Assembly: GCA_017460835.1 (NCBI GenBank)
Contig: JAFUAD010000026.1
Coordinates: 1 to 64,000 of the forward strand
Reading direction: 5' to 3'
Source: Oscillospiraceae bacterium
GTDB taxonomy: Bacteria > Bacillota > Clostridia > Oscillospirales > Ruminococcaceae
Length of the DNA stretch: 64,000 bases
Position numbers and translations under genes: made by a program. Below are positions 57,652 to 64,000 of the stretch, one piece after another. The notes under the pieces were generated by a model. The model made no database searches, was not told the DNA's origin, and was given only the letters and a program-made list of their open reading frames with translations. Each line of letters starts with the position of its first letter. Position 1 is the stretch's first letter.

Positions 57652-58281
57652 ATGGAAGACAGAGCACAAAAAATCGAAGCGAAAAAGAACAACCGGATTG
57701 CAATTGAGGTCATTCCGGGACATTATGCGACGAACCACTCGCATGTCAATTACTATGTCGATATGACGGCGATCAAGACCAGCATGAAGATGGCGAAGGA
57801 TGCCGCGCATGATCTGGGCATGGACTTTGCGAATACTTATGTTGACACGATCATCTGTCTGGAGGGAACCGAGATTCTCGGCGCATTCCTCGCAGATACG
57901 CTTTCGCAGAGCGGAATCAATCAGGGCAAGGATATCAGCCTTGTGACGCCGGAGCTCAATGCGGTCAATCAGATGATCTTCCGCGACAATACGCAGAAGA
58001 AAATCTGGGGCAAGAAGGTTCTGCTGCTCATCAGCTCGGCTTCGACCGGCAAGAGCATCAACCGCGCAATCGACTGCCTGCAATATTACAGCGGCGAGCT
58101 CGTCGCGGTCGGCGCGATCTTCTCCGCAATCGAGCAGGTCAACGGCATCGAGGTCAAGTCTCTGTTTACGGACAAGGATCTCCCGCACTATGACAATTAT
58201 CTGGCGAATGAGTGCCCGATGTGCAAAAACGGCATCAAGGTCGATGCGCTCATCAACAGCTTCGGCTACTCCAAGCTGTAA
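57652..58281 (+). CDS. phosphoribosyltransferase-like protein (orotate PRT family)
   Basis: 209 residues. VDTIICLEGTEILGAFLAD and KKVLLLISSASTGKSINRA occupy the positions of the type I phosphoribosyltransferase fold and its PRPP loop. The acidic pair normally starting the PRPP loop is replaced by I-S-S, so enzymatic activity is doubtful. A C-terminal CPMCKNG looks like half of a metal site. It may be a catalytic variant or a nucleotide-binding regulator. The start at 57652 lies after the promoter. Confidence 0.68.
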   Translation: MEDRAQKIEAKKNNRIAIEVIPGHYATNHSHVNYYVDMTAIKTSMKMAKDAAHDLGMDFANTYVDTIICLEGTEILGAFLADTLSQSGINQGKDISLVTPELNAVNQMIFRDNTQKKIWGKKVLLLISSASTGKSINRAIDCLQYYSGELVAVGAIFSAIEQVNGIEVKSLFTDKDLPHYDNYLANECPMCKNGIKVDALINSFGYSKL

Positions 58282-58290
58282 GACAGGAAC

Positions 58291-58319
58291 AACCCGGCAT
58301 TACACGATGCCGGGTTTTA
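58291..58319 (+). terminator. terminator after the phosphoribosyltransferase-like gene
   Basis: AACCCGGCAT/ATGCCGGGTT stem with a 6-nt loop, followed by TTAT. Confidence 0.82.
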
Positions 58320-58344
58320 TATTGCAGGCAAAGGAGCGCTGACA

Positions 58345-58614
58345 ATGGAGAAAATCAGAAAGCATCTTGTCTTTTCGGGATATGTGCAGGGCGTCGGCTT
58401 CCGTTACCGGGCATTGCACAGCGCGCGGCGGTTCGGCGTCACGGGCTGGGTCCGGAATCTGTATGACGGCTCGGTGGAGATGGAGGCGGAAGGGTATGCG
58501 GAGGATATCGACGCAATGCTTCTTGCGCTGGAGCAGCATATCTGGGGGCATATCGAGGAGATCCGCGCAAAGAAAATCCCGCTGCAAAATGACCGGGATT
58601 TCGAGATTCGGTAA
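58345..58614 (+). CDS. acyP: acylphosphatase
   Basis: 89 residues, the normal length. The motif FSGYVQGVGFRYRA holds the phosphate-binding loop and catalytic Arg, and GWVRNLYDGSVEMEAEG includes the catalytic Asn. It hydrolyses acyl phosphates such as carbamoyl or acetyl phosphate. It sits in a short gap between two terminators, so it may be reached by read-through from the preceding gene. Confidence 0.93.
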   Translation: MEKIRKHLVFSGYVQGVGFRYRALHSARRFGVTGWVRNLYDGSVEMEAEGYAEDIDAMLLALEQHIWGHIEEIRAKKIPLQNDRDFEIR

Positions 58615-58626
58615 TGAAATGAAGCA

Positions 58627-58658
58627 GGGAGAGACGCCGAAGTCTCTCCCCGTTTTTT
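58627..58658 (+). terminator. terminator after acylphosphatase
   Basis: GGGAGAGAC/GTCTCTCCC stem, 6-nt loop, T-run at 58653-58658. It also bounds the convergent Suf operon. Confidence 0.9.
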
Positions 58659-58665
58659 GTACGGT

Positions 58666-59592
58666 TTATTTCAGGAATCCGCTGATGATCTGTTCCTCTG
58701 CTTCCGCCTCCGTCAGGCCGAGCGTCATCAGCTTGACGAGCTGTTCTCCCGCGATCTTGCCGATCGCAGCCTCATGCACAAGCTGTGCATCAATGCTGTT
58801 CGCCTCCAGCGAGGGAACCGCGAGGATTCTGCCGCTGTCCATGATGATCGAATCACATTCCGTATGTCCGGTGCAGGCTGCATTTCCGACGATGCACGCA
58901 TCAAATTTCTGGAAGCTCACATCTCTCGCGACACTGCGGGACACGACATCTGCGCTGGAGCCGGTCTCATTCAGGCTGACCTTGTAGACGCTCTCGGCGG
59001 TCTGCTGACCGTGTGTCATGAGGCGCTCGCGGACAACCAGCTTTGCATCCTGCTTGAGCTCCGCGAGGGTGGTGCGGCGGGTCGAATCGACGCCCTTGAT
59101 CTGCACCATTTCCATTTCCATCGAGGCGCCCTCCTCCATGTAGACCTCGGTCACCGGATTCAGAATCCGCTTGCCGCTGCCGTCGCCGGAGCCGTAGTGC
59201 TTTTCGACATAGCGCACCTTTGCGTTTCTGCCGACATAAAAGCGGTGAATGCCGTCGTGCTGGGAATCCTGCGTGCCGCAGTTGTCAATGCCGCAACCCG
59301 CGACGATCAGCACATCGCTGTCCTCGCCGATGAAGAAATCATTGTAAACAGTCTCCTTCAGTCCGCTCTCGCTCAGCACGACCGGAATGTGGACGCTCTC
59401 CTTTTTCGTGCCGGGCTTTATGCGGATATCAATGCCGGAGCCCTCGGTTTTTGTCTGGATATCAATATTCGCGGTGGTATTTCTGCCGACGGATTCGCCG
59501 TTTGCACGGAGGTTATAGGCACCCTCCGGAATCTCGTGCAGGTCTGCAACCTCTTGCAGGAGCCGCTTCTGTACTGCGTCGATCTGCTTCAT
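58666..59592 (-). CDS. SufB/SufD-family Fe-S scaffold subunit (SmsB-like)
   Basis: 308 residues, shorter than classical SufB (~470). The beta-helix core includes GRNAKVRYVEKHYGSG, GASMEMEMVQIKGVDSTRRT and CTGHTECDSIIMD. The C-terminal PSLEANSIDAQLVHEAAIGK contains the conserved cluster-assembly residues including His. It builds Fe-S clusters with the SufC ATPase encoded 12 bp upstream. Only these two genes are present, matching the minimal two-component system (SmsCB) of anaerobes. Confidence 0.88.
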   Translation of the reverse strand: MKQIDAVQKRLLQEVADLHEIPEGAYNLRANGESVGRNTTANIDIQTKTEGSGIDIRIKPGTKKESVHIPVVLSESGLKETVYNDFFIGEDSDVLIVAGCGIDNCGTQDSQHDGIHRFYVGRNAKVRYVEKHYGSGDGSGKRILNPVTEVYMEEGASMEMEMVQIKGVDSTRRTTLAELKQDAKLVVRERLMTHGQQTAESVYKVSLNETGSSADVVSRSVARDVSFQKFDACIVGNAACTGHTECDSIIMDSGRILAVPSLEANSIDAQLVHEAAIGKIAGEQLVKLMTLGLTEAEAEEQIISGFLK

Positions 59593-59604
59593 GTCTCGCC
59601 CTCC

Positions 59605-60333
59605 TTACACCATTTTCTGACATGGATTCTGTGCATAGTTCGTGCCGATGATATCGGGCAGAATCTGCTCGCGTGTTCCCTGCTTTGTAATTCTGCCGTC
59701 CGCCAGAACGATGATTTCGTCGGCGATGTTCAGAATCCGCTCCTGATGCGAGATCACGATGATCGTGCGGTTCCGGTCGGTTTTCTGCATATTCTCGAAA
59801 ATGCGGATCAGATTTTGGAAGCTCCAGAGATCAATGCCCGCTTCCGGCTCATCAAAGAGCGCGAGCCGGACATTCCGCGCAAGCACCGTTGCAATCTCAA
59901 TGCGCTTCAGCTCACCGCCGGAGAGGGACGCATTGACCTCGCGGTGAATGTAATCCTTTGCGCAGAGCCCGACCTCCGCGAGATAGTTGCAGGCATCCGA
60001 GAGAGACAGCGTTTTGCCGGCTGCGATGCGCAGCAGATCGAAAACCGTCAGCCCCTTGAACCGTACCGGCTGCTGAAATGCGAAGCCGATGCCGAGCCTT
60101 GCGCGCTCGGTGATGCTCATATCGGTAATATCGACCCCGTCAAAGAGAATCTGACCGGCGGTGGGCTTTTCGATGCCGGCGATGAGCTTTGCGAGCGTGG
60201 ATTTTCCTCCGCCGTTTGGGCCGGTAATGACAATAAACTGGTTGTCATGCAGCGTGAGCGTGAGATCGCGGATGATCTCAGCATCTTTTCCGTCGGCGTT
60301 TGCCGTGAATGAAAGTGAATTCAGCTGCAGCAT
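59605..60333 (-). CDS. sufC: SufC Fe-S assembly ATPase
   Basis: 242 residues. Walker A GPNGGGKSTLAKLIAG (~39-54), signature LSGGELKRIEIATVLARN and Walker B LALFDEPEAGIDLWS with the catalytic Glu are intact. SufC is the ABC-type ATPase that drives conformational change of SufB during cluster assembly. It is the first gene of the two-gene operon. Confidence 0.93.
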   Translation of the reverse strand: MLQLNSLSFTANADGKDAEIIRDLTLTLHDNQFIVITGPNGGGKSTLAKLIAGIEKPTAGQILFDGVDITDMSITERARLGIGFAFQQPVRFKGLTVFDLLRIAAGKTLSLSDACNYLAEVGLCAKDYIHREVNASLSGGELKRIEIATVLARNVRLALFDEPEAGIDLWSFQNLIRIFENMQKTDRNRTIIVISHQERILNIADEIIVLADGRITKQGTREQILPDIIGTNYAQNPCQKMV

Positions 60334-60435
60334 GATGATTAGCTCCTTTCCTCTGCTTTTTCTTCCGTAATGTCATCCTGTAACCCGCTGCGGCACCGGG
60401 GCGATTGCACTCTCCGCGGCGGACAGGCACCTTAT

Positions 60436-60464
60436 ATTATACCCCAGATTCCGGAAATAGTCAA
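60436..60464 (-). promoter_or_regulatory. promoter of the sufCB operon
   Basis: On the minus strand TTGACT (60464-60459), 17-bp spacer, TATAAT (60441-60436), leaving a leader of about 100 nt. Confidence 0.82.
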
Positions 60465-60580
60465 CCGGTGACACAGATTATTTATGGGGGCAGCGCGCAT
60501 GCCGCTGTGAATCCGGTGCAAAAAATAAGAAAACACCGCATCCGCCGAAGTCCGGCTCTGATGCGATGCCCTCTGCTCAA

Positions 60581-60651
60581 AGCAGGTGAGGGGAATCGAA
60601 CCCCCGACCTCAGCTTGGGAAGCTGATGTTTTACCATTAAACTACACCTGC
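60581..60651 (-). tRNA. tRNA-Gly (anticodon CCC)
   Basis: 71 nt without encoded CCA. Acceptor stem GCAGGTG/CACCTGC. The anticodon stem TCAGC/GCTGA encloses the loop TTCCCAA, giving CCC. T-arm GGGGGTTCGATTCCCC is present. Confidence 0.93.
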
Positions 60652-60690
60652 AATATGAAAACACCCTCATACTGTGTATGAGGGAGTTGG

Positions 60691-60774
60691 TGCGGATAAG
60701 AGGACTTGAACCTCCATGATATTGCTATCACATGGACCTGAACCATGCGCGTCTGCCAATTCCGCCATATCCGC
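60691..60774 (-). tRNA. tRNA-Leu (anticodon CAG)
   Basis: 84 nt, class II with an extra arm. Acceptor GCGGATA/TATCCGC. The anticodon stem CATGG/CCATG encloses TTCAGGT, giving CAG. It is upstream of tRNA-Gly on the same transcript. Confidence 0.92.
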
Positions 60775-60803
60775 ATATGCCGCTTTTTCCTTGCGACTTT
60801 GTT

Positions 60804-60832
60804 ATTATAGCACATTCCGGATTGTTTGTCAA
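60804..60832 (-). promoter_or_regulatory. promoter of the tRNA-Leu/tRNA-Gly unit
   Basis: On the minus strand TTGACA (60832-60827), 17-bp spacer, TATAAT (60809-60804), about 30 bp before the tRNA-Leu 5' end. Confidence 0.88.
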
Positions 60833-60863
60833 GCCCTTTTCGCGAATTTTTCAAAAAGTTTTT

Positions 60864-60892
60864 TTGCAATTTTCGGAAAAGTGTGTTATAAT
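60864..60892 (+). promoter_or_regulatory. promoter of the desulfurase-thiI operon
   Basis: TTGCAA (60864-60869), 17-bp spacer, TATAAT (60887-60892), divergent from the tRNA promoter. Confidence 0.8.
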
Positions 60893-60931
60893 AGAGGCAC
60901 ATGACAAACAGGGGAGTGAAAAAACGGAAAT

Positions 60932-62068
60932 ATGTCGGTTTATCTCGATTCTGCGGCGACGACCCGTCCGGGTGAGGCGTGCATCGCCGCGATGACGGAA
61001 GCCCTGCGCGAAGGCTGGGGCAATCCGTCATCTCTGCACAGGGTCGGCTTTGAGGCTCAGTGCAGAACGGACCGTGCCAGAGGGCAGATCGCGGCAGCGC
61101 TCGGATGCGATGCGGAATGCCTGATCTTCACCTCGGGCGCGACGGAGAGCAATCATCTTGCGATACGCGGGGCGGCCGCTGCGTACGGCAGAAGGCGCAG
61201 GCGTGTTGTGACAACGACAGTCGAGCATGCATCGGTTCGCGGTGCATTTGATCTGCTCGCCGAGCAGGGCTATGAGGTCGTGCGGGTTGCACCGGGTGCG
61301 GACGGCATCCTGCGTGCAGAGGACGTTGCGGCTGCGGTAGATGAAAACACCTGTCTGGTGAGTATGATGCTTGTGAATAATGAGACCGGCGCAATTCTGC
61401 CGGTACAGCAGAGCTTTGCGATGATCGGGCGGGAACACAGCCATGTCATCCGGCATTGCGATGCGGTACAGGGATTTCTGAAGCTGCCGGTCAGTCCGGA
61501 GAAGCTGCATGCCGATCTGCTGACGGTCAGCGGACACAAGGTTCACGCCTGCAAGGGGGTCGGGGCGCTGTATGTGAAAAAGGGCGTCCGGCTGATTCCG
61601 CTGCTCAAGGGCGGCGAGCAGGAGAAGCGGCTGCGTCCGGGAACGGAATCGGTGCCGCTGATCGCGGGCTTCGGCGCGGCGGCGGCAGAGCTGCGCGGAA
61701 CACTGGCAGCGCGTGCGGAATATGTCGGCGGGCTGCGTGCCGCACTGACGGAGCAGCTCAGCGCGATGGAGGGCGTCACGGTGCAGTCGCCGGCGGACGG
61801 CTCTCCGTACATCCTGAGCTTTTCGGTGAAGGGGCTGCGCTCGGAGACGATGCTGCACTTTTTATCGGAGAAGGGCATTTCGGTATCGAGCGGCTCCGCA
61901 TGCTCAAAGGGCAAGCAGAGCGGTGTGCTGGAGCAGTTCGGCATCAAGCCCGATGCCGCTGACAGCACCCTGCGCGTGAGCTTCTGTGCGGAGAATACGC
62001 CGGAGGATGTGACGGCGCTGTGTGACGCGCTGCGGGAGGCGCAGGAGCGGCTGGTACATAAACGGTGA
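60932..62068 (+). CDS. cysteine desulfurase (NifS/IscS-like, probable ThiI partner)
   Basis: 378 residues. The PLP lysine is in LTVSGHKVHACKGVGALYV (~residue 200) and the persulfide-forming cysteine in VSSGSACSKGKQS (~322). It removes sulfur from cysteine as an enzyme persulfide. It opens an operon that ends in thiI, and dedicated desulfurase-ThiI pairs (NifZ-ThiI in Bacillus) make 4-thiouridine in tRNA. That is the likely main role, though supply to the nearby SufBC system is possible. Start supported by GGGGAG upstream. Confidence 0.9.
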   Translation: MSVYLDSAATTRPGEACIAAMTEALREGWGNPSSLHRVGFEAQCRTDRARGQIAAALGCDAECLIFTSGATESNHLAIRGAAAAYGRRRRRVVTTTVEHASVRGAFDLLAEQGYEVVRVAPGADGILRAEDVAAAVDENTCLVSMMLVNNETGAILPVQQSFAMIGREHSHVIRHCDAVQGFLKLPVSPEKLHADLLTVSGHKVHACKGVGALYVKKGVRLIPLLKGGEQEKRLRPGTESVPLIAGFGAAAAELRGTLAARAEYVGGLRAALTEQLSAMEGVTVQSPADGSPYILSFSVKGLRSETMLHFLSEKGISVSSGSACSKGKQSGVLEQFGIKPDAADSTLRVSFCAENTPEDVTALCDALREAQERLVHKR

Positions 62069-62090
62069 GACTTTAACAGGAGCACTGCAT

Positions 62091-62585
62091 ATGAGAGATG
62101 TGATTGAGGAGTGTATCCGTTCTGCCGTCACGGTCGGGATGCTGGTTTATATCTGGAAGCTGAAATGGCGGACGCATCATCCGAGAACGCCGGAGGATCT
62201 GATCGAAACAGAAGCCGAGATTGCGAATGTGCAGTTCCGGAGGCGATGGCTCTGGTCTCCGAAGGAGGAGGCAAGAGCGTTGATCTATGCAAAGTTCACG
62301 CGGGAAAACGGCAAACCGTATGCAGCGCAGCTTGCGACCTGTCCGATCCGGAAGCAGCTTGATATGTACGCTCCGGAGCTGATGCAGAAGGGGACAAGGG
62401 TGCAGATTCGGTATGAGCGGAAGCATCCGGATGTTTTTTATTTCACCGACCCGCGCTATACTGCGCCGGAGGTTTCCGGAGAGCCGCGGAAGGTCAGAAT
62501 CAGCTATTTCACGCTTGCGGTGTTTACCGTATTCTTTCTGGTTCTGGAAGCAGTATTATGGTATGCAACATTATGCATGGAATGA
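62091..62585 (+). CDS. membrane protein of unknown function
   Basis: 164 residues from the ATG at 62091 (AGGAG upstream). A first hydrophobic stretch near the N-terminus (~12-24) and a strong C-terminal helix (~139-158, FTLAVFTVFFLVLEAVLWYA) flank a soluble middle of OB-like appearance (ARALIYAKFTRENGKPY, TRVQIRYERKHPDVFYF). No family recognised. Its place between the desulfurase and a GNAT gene suggests co-expression rather than a shared pathway. Confidence 0.65.
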   Translation: MRDVIEECIRSAVTVGMLVYIWKLKWRTHHPRTPEDLIETEAEIANVQFRRRWLWSPKEEARALIYAKFTRENGKPYAAQLATCPIRKQLDMYAPELMQKGTRVQIRYERKHPDVFYFTDPRYTAPEVSGEPRKVRISYFTLAVFTVFFLVLEAVLWYATLCME

Positions 62586-62598
62586 AAGAGGTGCAGCG

Positions 62599-63042
62599 AT
62601 GATCCGACCGTATCAGCCGGACGATCTGCACGCATGTGCGGAGGTGTTCCGCGCGGCATTTGCAGCGGAGCCGTGGCACGAGGACTGGAGTCTCCGGCTC
62701 GCGGAGACCCGCATTGCGGAGCTGATGGGGGCGCCGTATTCCGCGGGCAGGGTGTATGAGCAGGACGGCGTTCTGCTCGGCATCATGGCGGGCAGACGGC
62801 TCAGCTATCTGACCGGCACAGAATACATGATCGACGAATTCTGCATTGCCCCGCAGATGCAGGGCAGGGGAATCGGCAGCGCCATGCTCGCGCATGTGAA
62901 GCATGTGCTCTCGGCAGAGGGTGCGGCCAAGATCGTGCTGCTGACGACGAGGGGCTTTCCGAGCGAGCGGTTTTATCTGAAAAACGGATTTCAGCGGTGC
63001 CCGGAAATGATCTTCATGCAGCTTCCGCTCACTGCGGACTGA
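62599..63042 (+). CDS. GNAT-family N-acetyltransferase
   Basis: 147 residues. MIRPYQPDDLHACAEVFRAAF opens a standard GNAT fold, and the acetyl-CoA motif is IAPQMQGRGIGSAMLAHVK (~86-104). It transfers an acetyl group to an amine; the substrate cannot be read. It lies 13 bp after the membrane protein gene and ~30 bp before thiI. Confidence 0.85.
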   Translation: MIRPYQPDDLHACAEVFRAAFAAEPWHEDWSLRLAETRIAELMGAPYSAGRVYEQDGVLLGIMAGRRLSYLTGTEYMIDEFCIAPQMQGRGIGSAMLAHVKHVLSAEGAAKIVLLTTRGFPSERFYLKNGFQRCPEMIFMQLPLTAD

Positions 63043-63075
63043 TACTATATAAATAATAAGACGAGGACAATGACA

Positions 63076-64000
63076 ATGAGAGAGATTATTCTTGTAAAAT
63101 ACGGCGAGATGGCGCTGAAGGGACTGAACCGCGGCACATTCGAGGATGTGCTGCTGCGGAATATCCGTTACCGGTTAAAGCAGATCGGGAAATTTTCCTA
63201 TGCAAGGGCGCAGTCTACGATCTATATTACACCGGAGGCGGATTCGGACGAAGCCTGCGGTGAGCTGCTCGATGCCGCAATGCCGCGCCTGAGAAAGGTG
63301 TTCGGCATTGCCGCACTCTGCCGCGCGCTGACCTGTGAAAAGGATTTTGCGAATATCGCAGAGCGCGCAGTCCCGTATCTGGAGGATGCCCTGACGCACG
63401 CAAAAACCTTCAAGGTCGAAGCGAAGCGCTCGGACAAGGCCTTCCCGATGAAGTCGCCGCAGATCTGTGCGGAGCTCGGCGGGATTCTGCTCAGCAAATA
63501 TCCGCATCTCAGCGTCAATGTCAATGAGCCGGATGTGACCGTGACGGTCGAGGTCCGCGATACAAATGCCTATGTGCATGCCGCCCGCGAAAAGGGCGCC
63601 GGCGGTCTGCCGGTCGGCACGGCGGGCAATGCGATGCTGCTGCTTTCCGGCGGCATCGACAGCCCGGTCGCGGCATACATGATGGCAAAGCGCGGCCTGC
63701 GGATCACCGCCTGCCACTTCGCCAGCCCGCCCTATACCTCAGAGCGTGCGCGGATGAAGGTGGAGCAGCTCTGCGAGAAGCTGACGCCGTGGTGCGGGAG
63801 CATGGCATTTTACTGCGTCCCGTTCACGGAGATTCAGGAGCAGATTCAGCGGAACTGCCCGGAGGAATTCTTCACGATTATCATGCGCCGGCTGATGATG
63901 GAGATTGCCTGCAAGCTCGCCGAGCGCGATGACTGCTGCGCGGTCATCACCGGCGAGAGCCTCGGTCAGGTCGCAAGCCAGACCCTGCCTGCGCTCGCCT
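63076..64000 (+). CDS. thiI: tRNA 4-thiouridine synthase ThiI (cut by window end)
   Basis: 308 residues visible. REIILVKYGEMALKGLNR opens a ferredoxin-like/THUMP domain (to ~165) that binds tRNA. The PP-loop LLSGGIDSPVAAYMM (~190) then adenylates U8, and VITGESLGQVASQTL appears before the edge. ThiI receives sulfur from a desulfurase, here probably the one encoded at the start of the operon. ATG 63076 is chosen over one at 63070 for its distance from GAGGA. The C-terminus is outside the window, so a rhodanese domain cannot be assessed. Confidence 0.93.
   Translation, partial: MREIILVKYGEMALKGLNRGTFEDVLLRNIRYRLKQIGKFSYARAQSTIYITPEADSDEACGELLDAAMPRLRKVFGIAALCRALTCEKDFANIAERAVPYLEDALTHAKTFKVEAKRSDKAFPMKSPQICAELGGILLSKYPHLSVNVNEPDVTVTVEVRDTNAYVHAAREKGAGGLPVGTAGNAMLLLSGGIDSPVAAYMMAKRGLRITACHFASPPYTSERARMKVEQLCEKLTPWCGSMAFYCVPFTEIQEQIQRNCPEEFFTIIMRRLMMEIACKLAERDDCCAVITGESLGQVASQTLPALA

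Overview
The window looks like chromosomal DNA of a fibre-degrading Gram-positive gut or rumen bacterium, most likely a Ruminococcus-type member of the Oscillospiraceae. The reasons are three secreted proteins with dockerin modules (two GH43 arabinan/xylan hydrolases and a cohesin-dockerin adaptor), Thr-rich linkers, an LPXTG-anchored protein with a sortase, near-consensus sigma-A promoters with 17-bp spacers before most operons, a CpsB/Wzc-type capsule module and two-gene SufC-SufB iron-sulfur assembly. Coding DNA is GC-rich, so long opposite-strand shadow frames are common and are left out.

Layout. 1-5.8 kb: an ISAs1 transposase end, an XRE-cupin regulator with an acyl-CoA synthetase, a cytoplasmic GH113-like glycosidase, a membrane protein and a radical SAM enzyme. 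5.8-8.98 kb (minus): a four-gene damage-response cassette (XRE repressor, ImmA-type protease, Y-family polymerase, YolD-like protein) behind a strong promoter flanked by two identical palindromes. 9.0-10.7 kb: a secreted GH43-CBM6-dockerin enzyme. 10.8-22.4 kb (minus): a tightly packed ten-gene operon with no known counterpart that I can name: CysK-like enzyme, APH-type kinase, GNAT, PP-loop amidotransferase-like enzyme, small UbiA-like membrane protein, rifampicin-phosphotransferase-like dikinase, BtaA-type aminocarboxypropyl transferase, two AMP-forming ligases and a methyltransferase. This is the best candidate for an undescribed system; an amino-acid-headgroup (betaine-like) lipid or small amphiphile is my inference.

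22.6-25.8 kb: guaA encoding only the synthetase half of GMP synthase, with a decayed integrative element of about 2.2 kb in its 3' end. The guaA terminus is repeated at the far side, and the element keeps a regulator and an excisionase-like gene but only four to five codons of an integrase, joined to a truncated GmrSD-type gene. 25.9-46.9 kb: a sortase and a large cell-surface polysaccharide locus (4,6-dehydratase, BY-kinase and phosphatase, RmlB, sugar aminotransferase, initiating transferase, polymerase, flippase, WecF-like transferase, two ATP-grasp ligases, a PLP enzyme), then an LPQTG protein with BspA-type leucine-rich repeats. 47.0-57.5 kb: two ECF sigma/anti-sigma pairs, a frameshifted zinc-ribbon protein, a GH43-ricin-dockerin enzyme, a yybP-ykoY (Mn2+) riboswitch before OadB/OadG-like subunits, and the cohesin-dockerin adaptor. 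57.6-64.0 kb: housekeeping genes: phosphoribosyltransferase-like protein, acylphosphatase, SufBC, tRNA-Gly and tRNA-Leu, and a cysteine desulfurase-thiI operon for tRNA thiolation that runs off the end.
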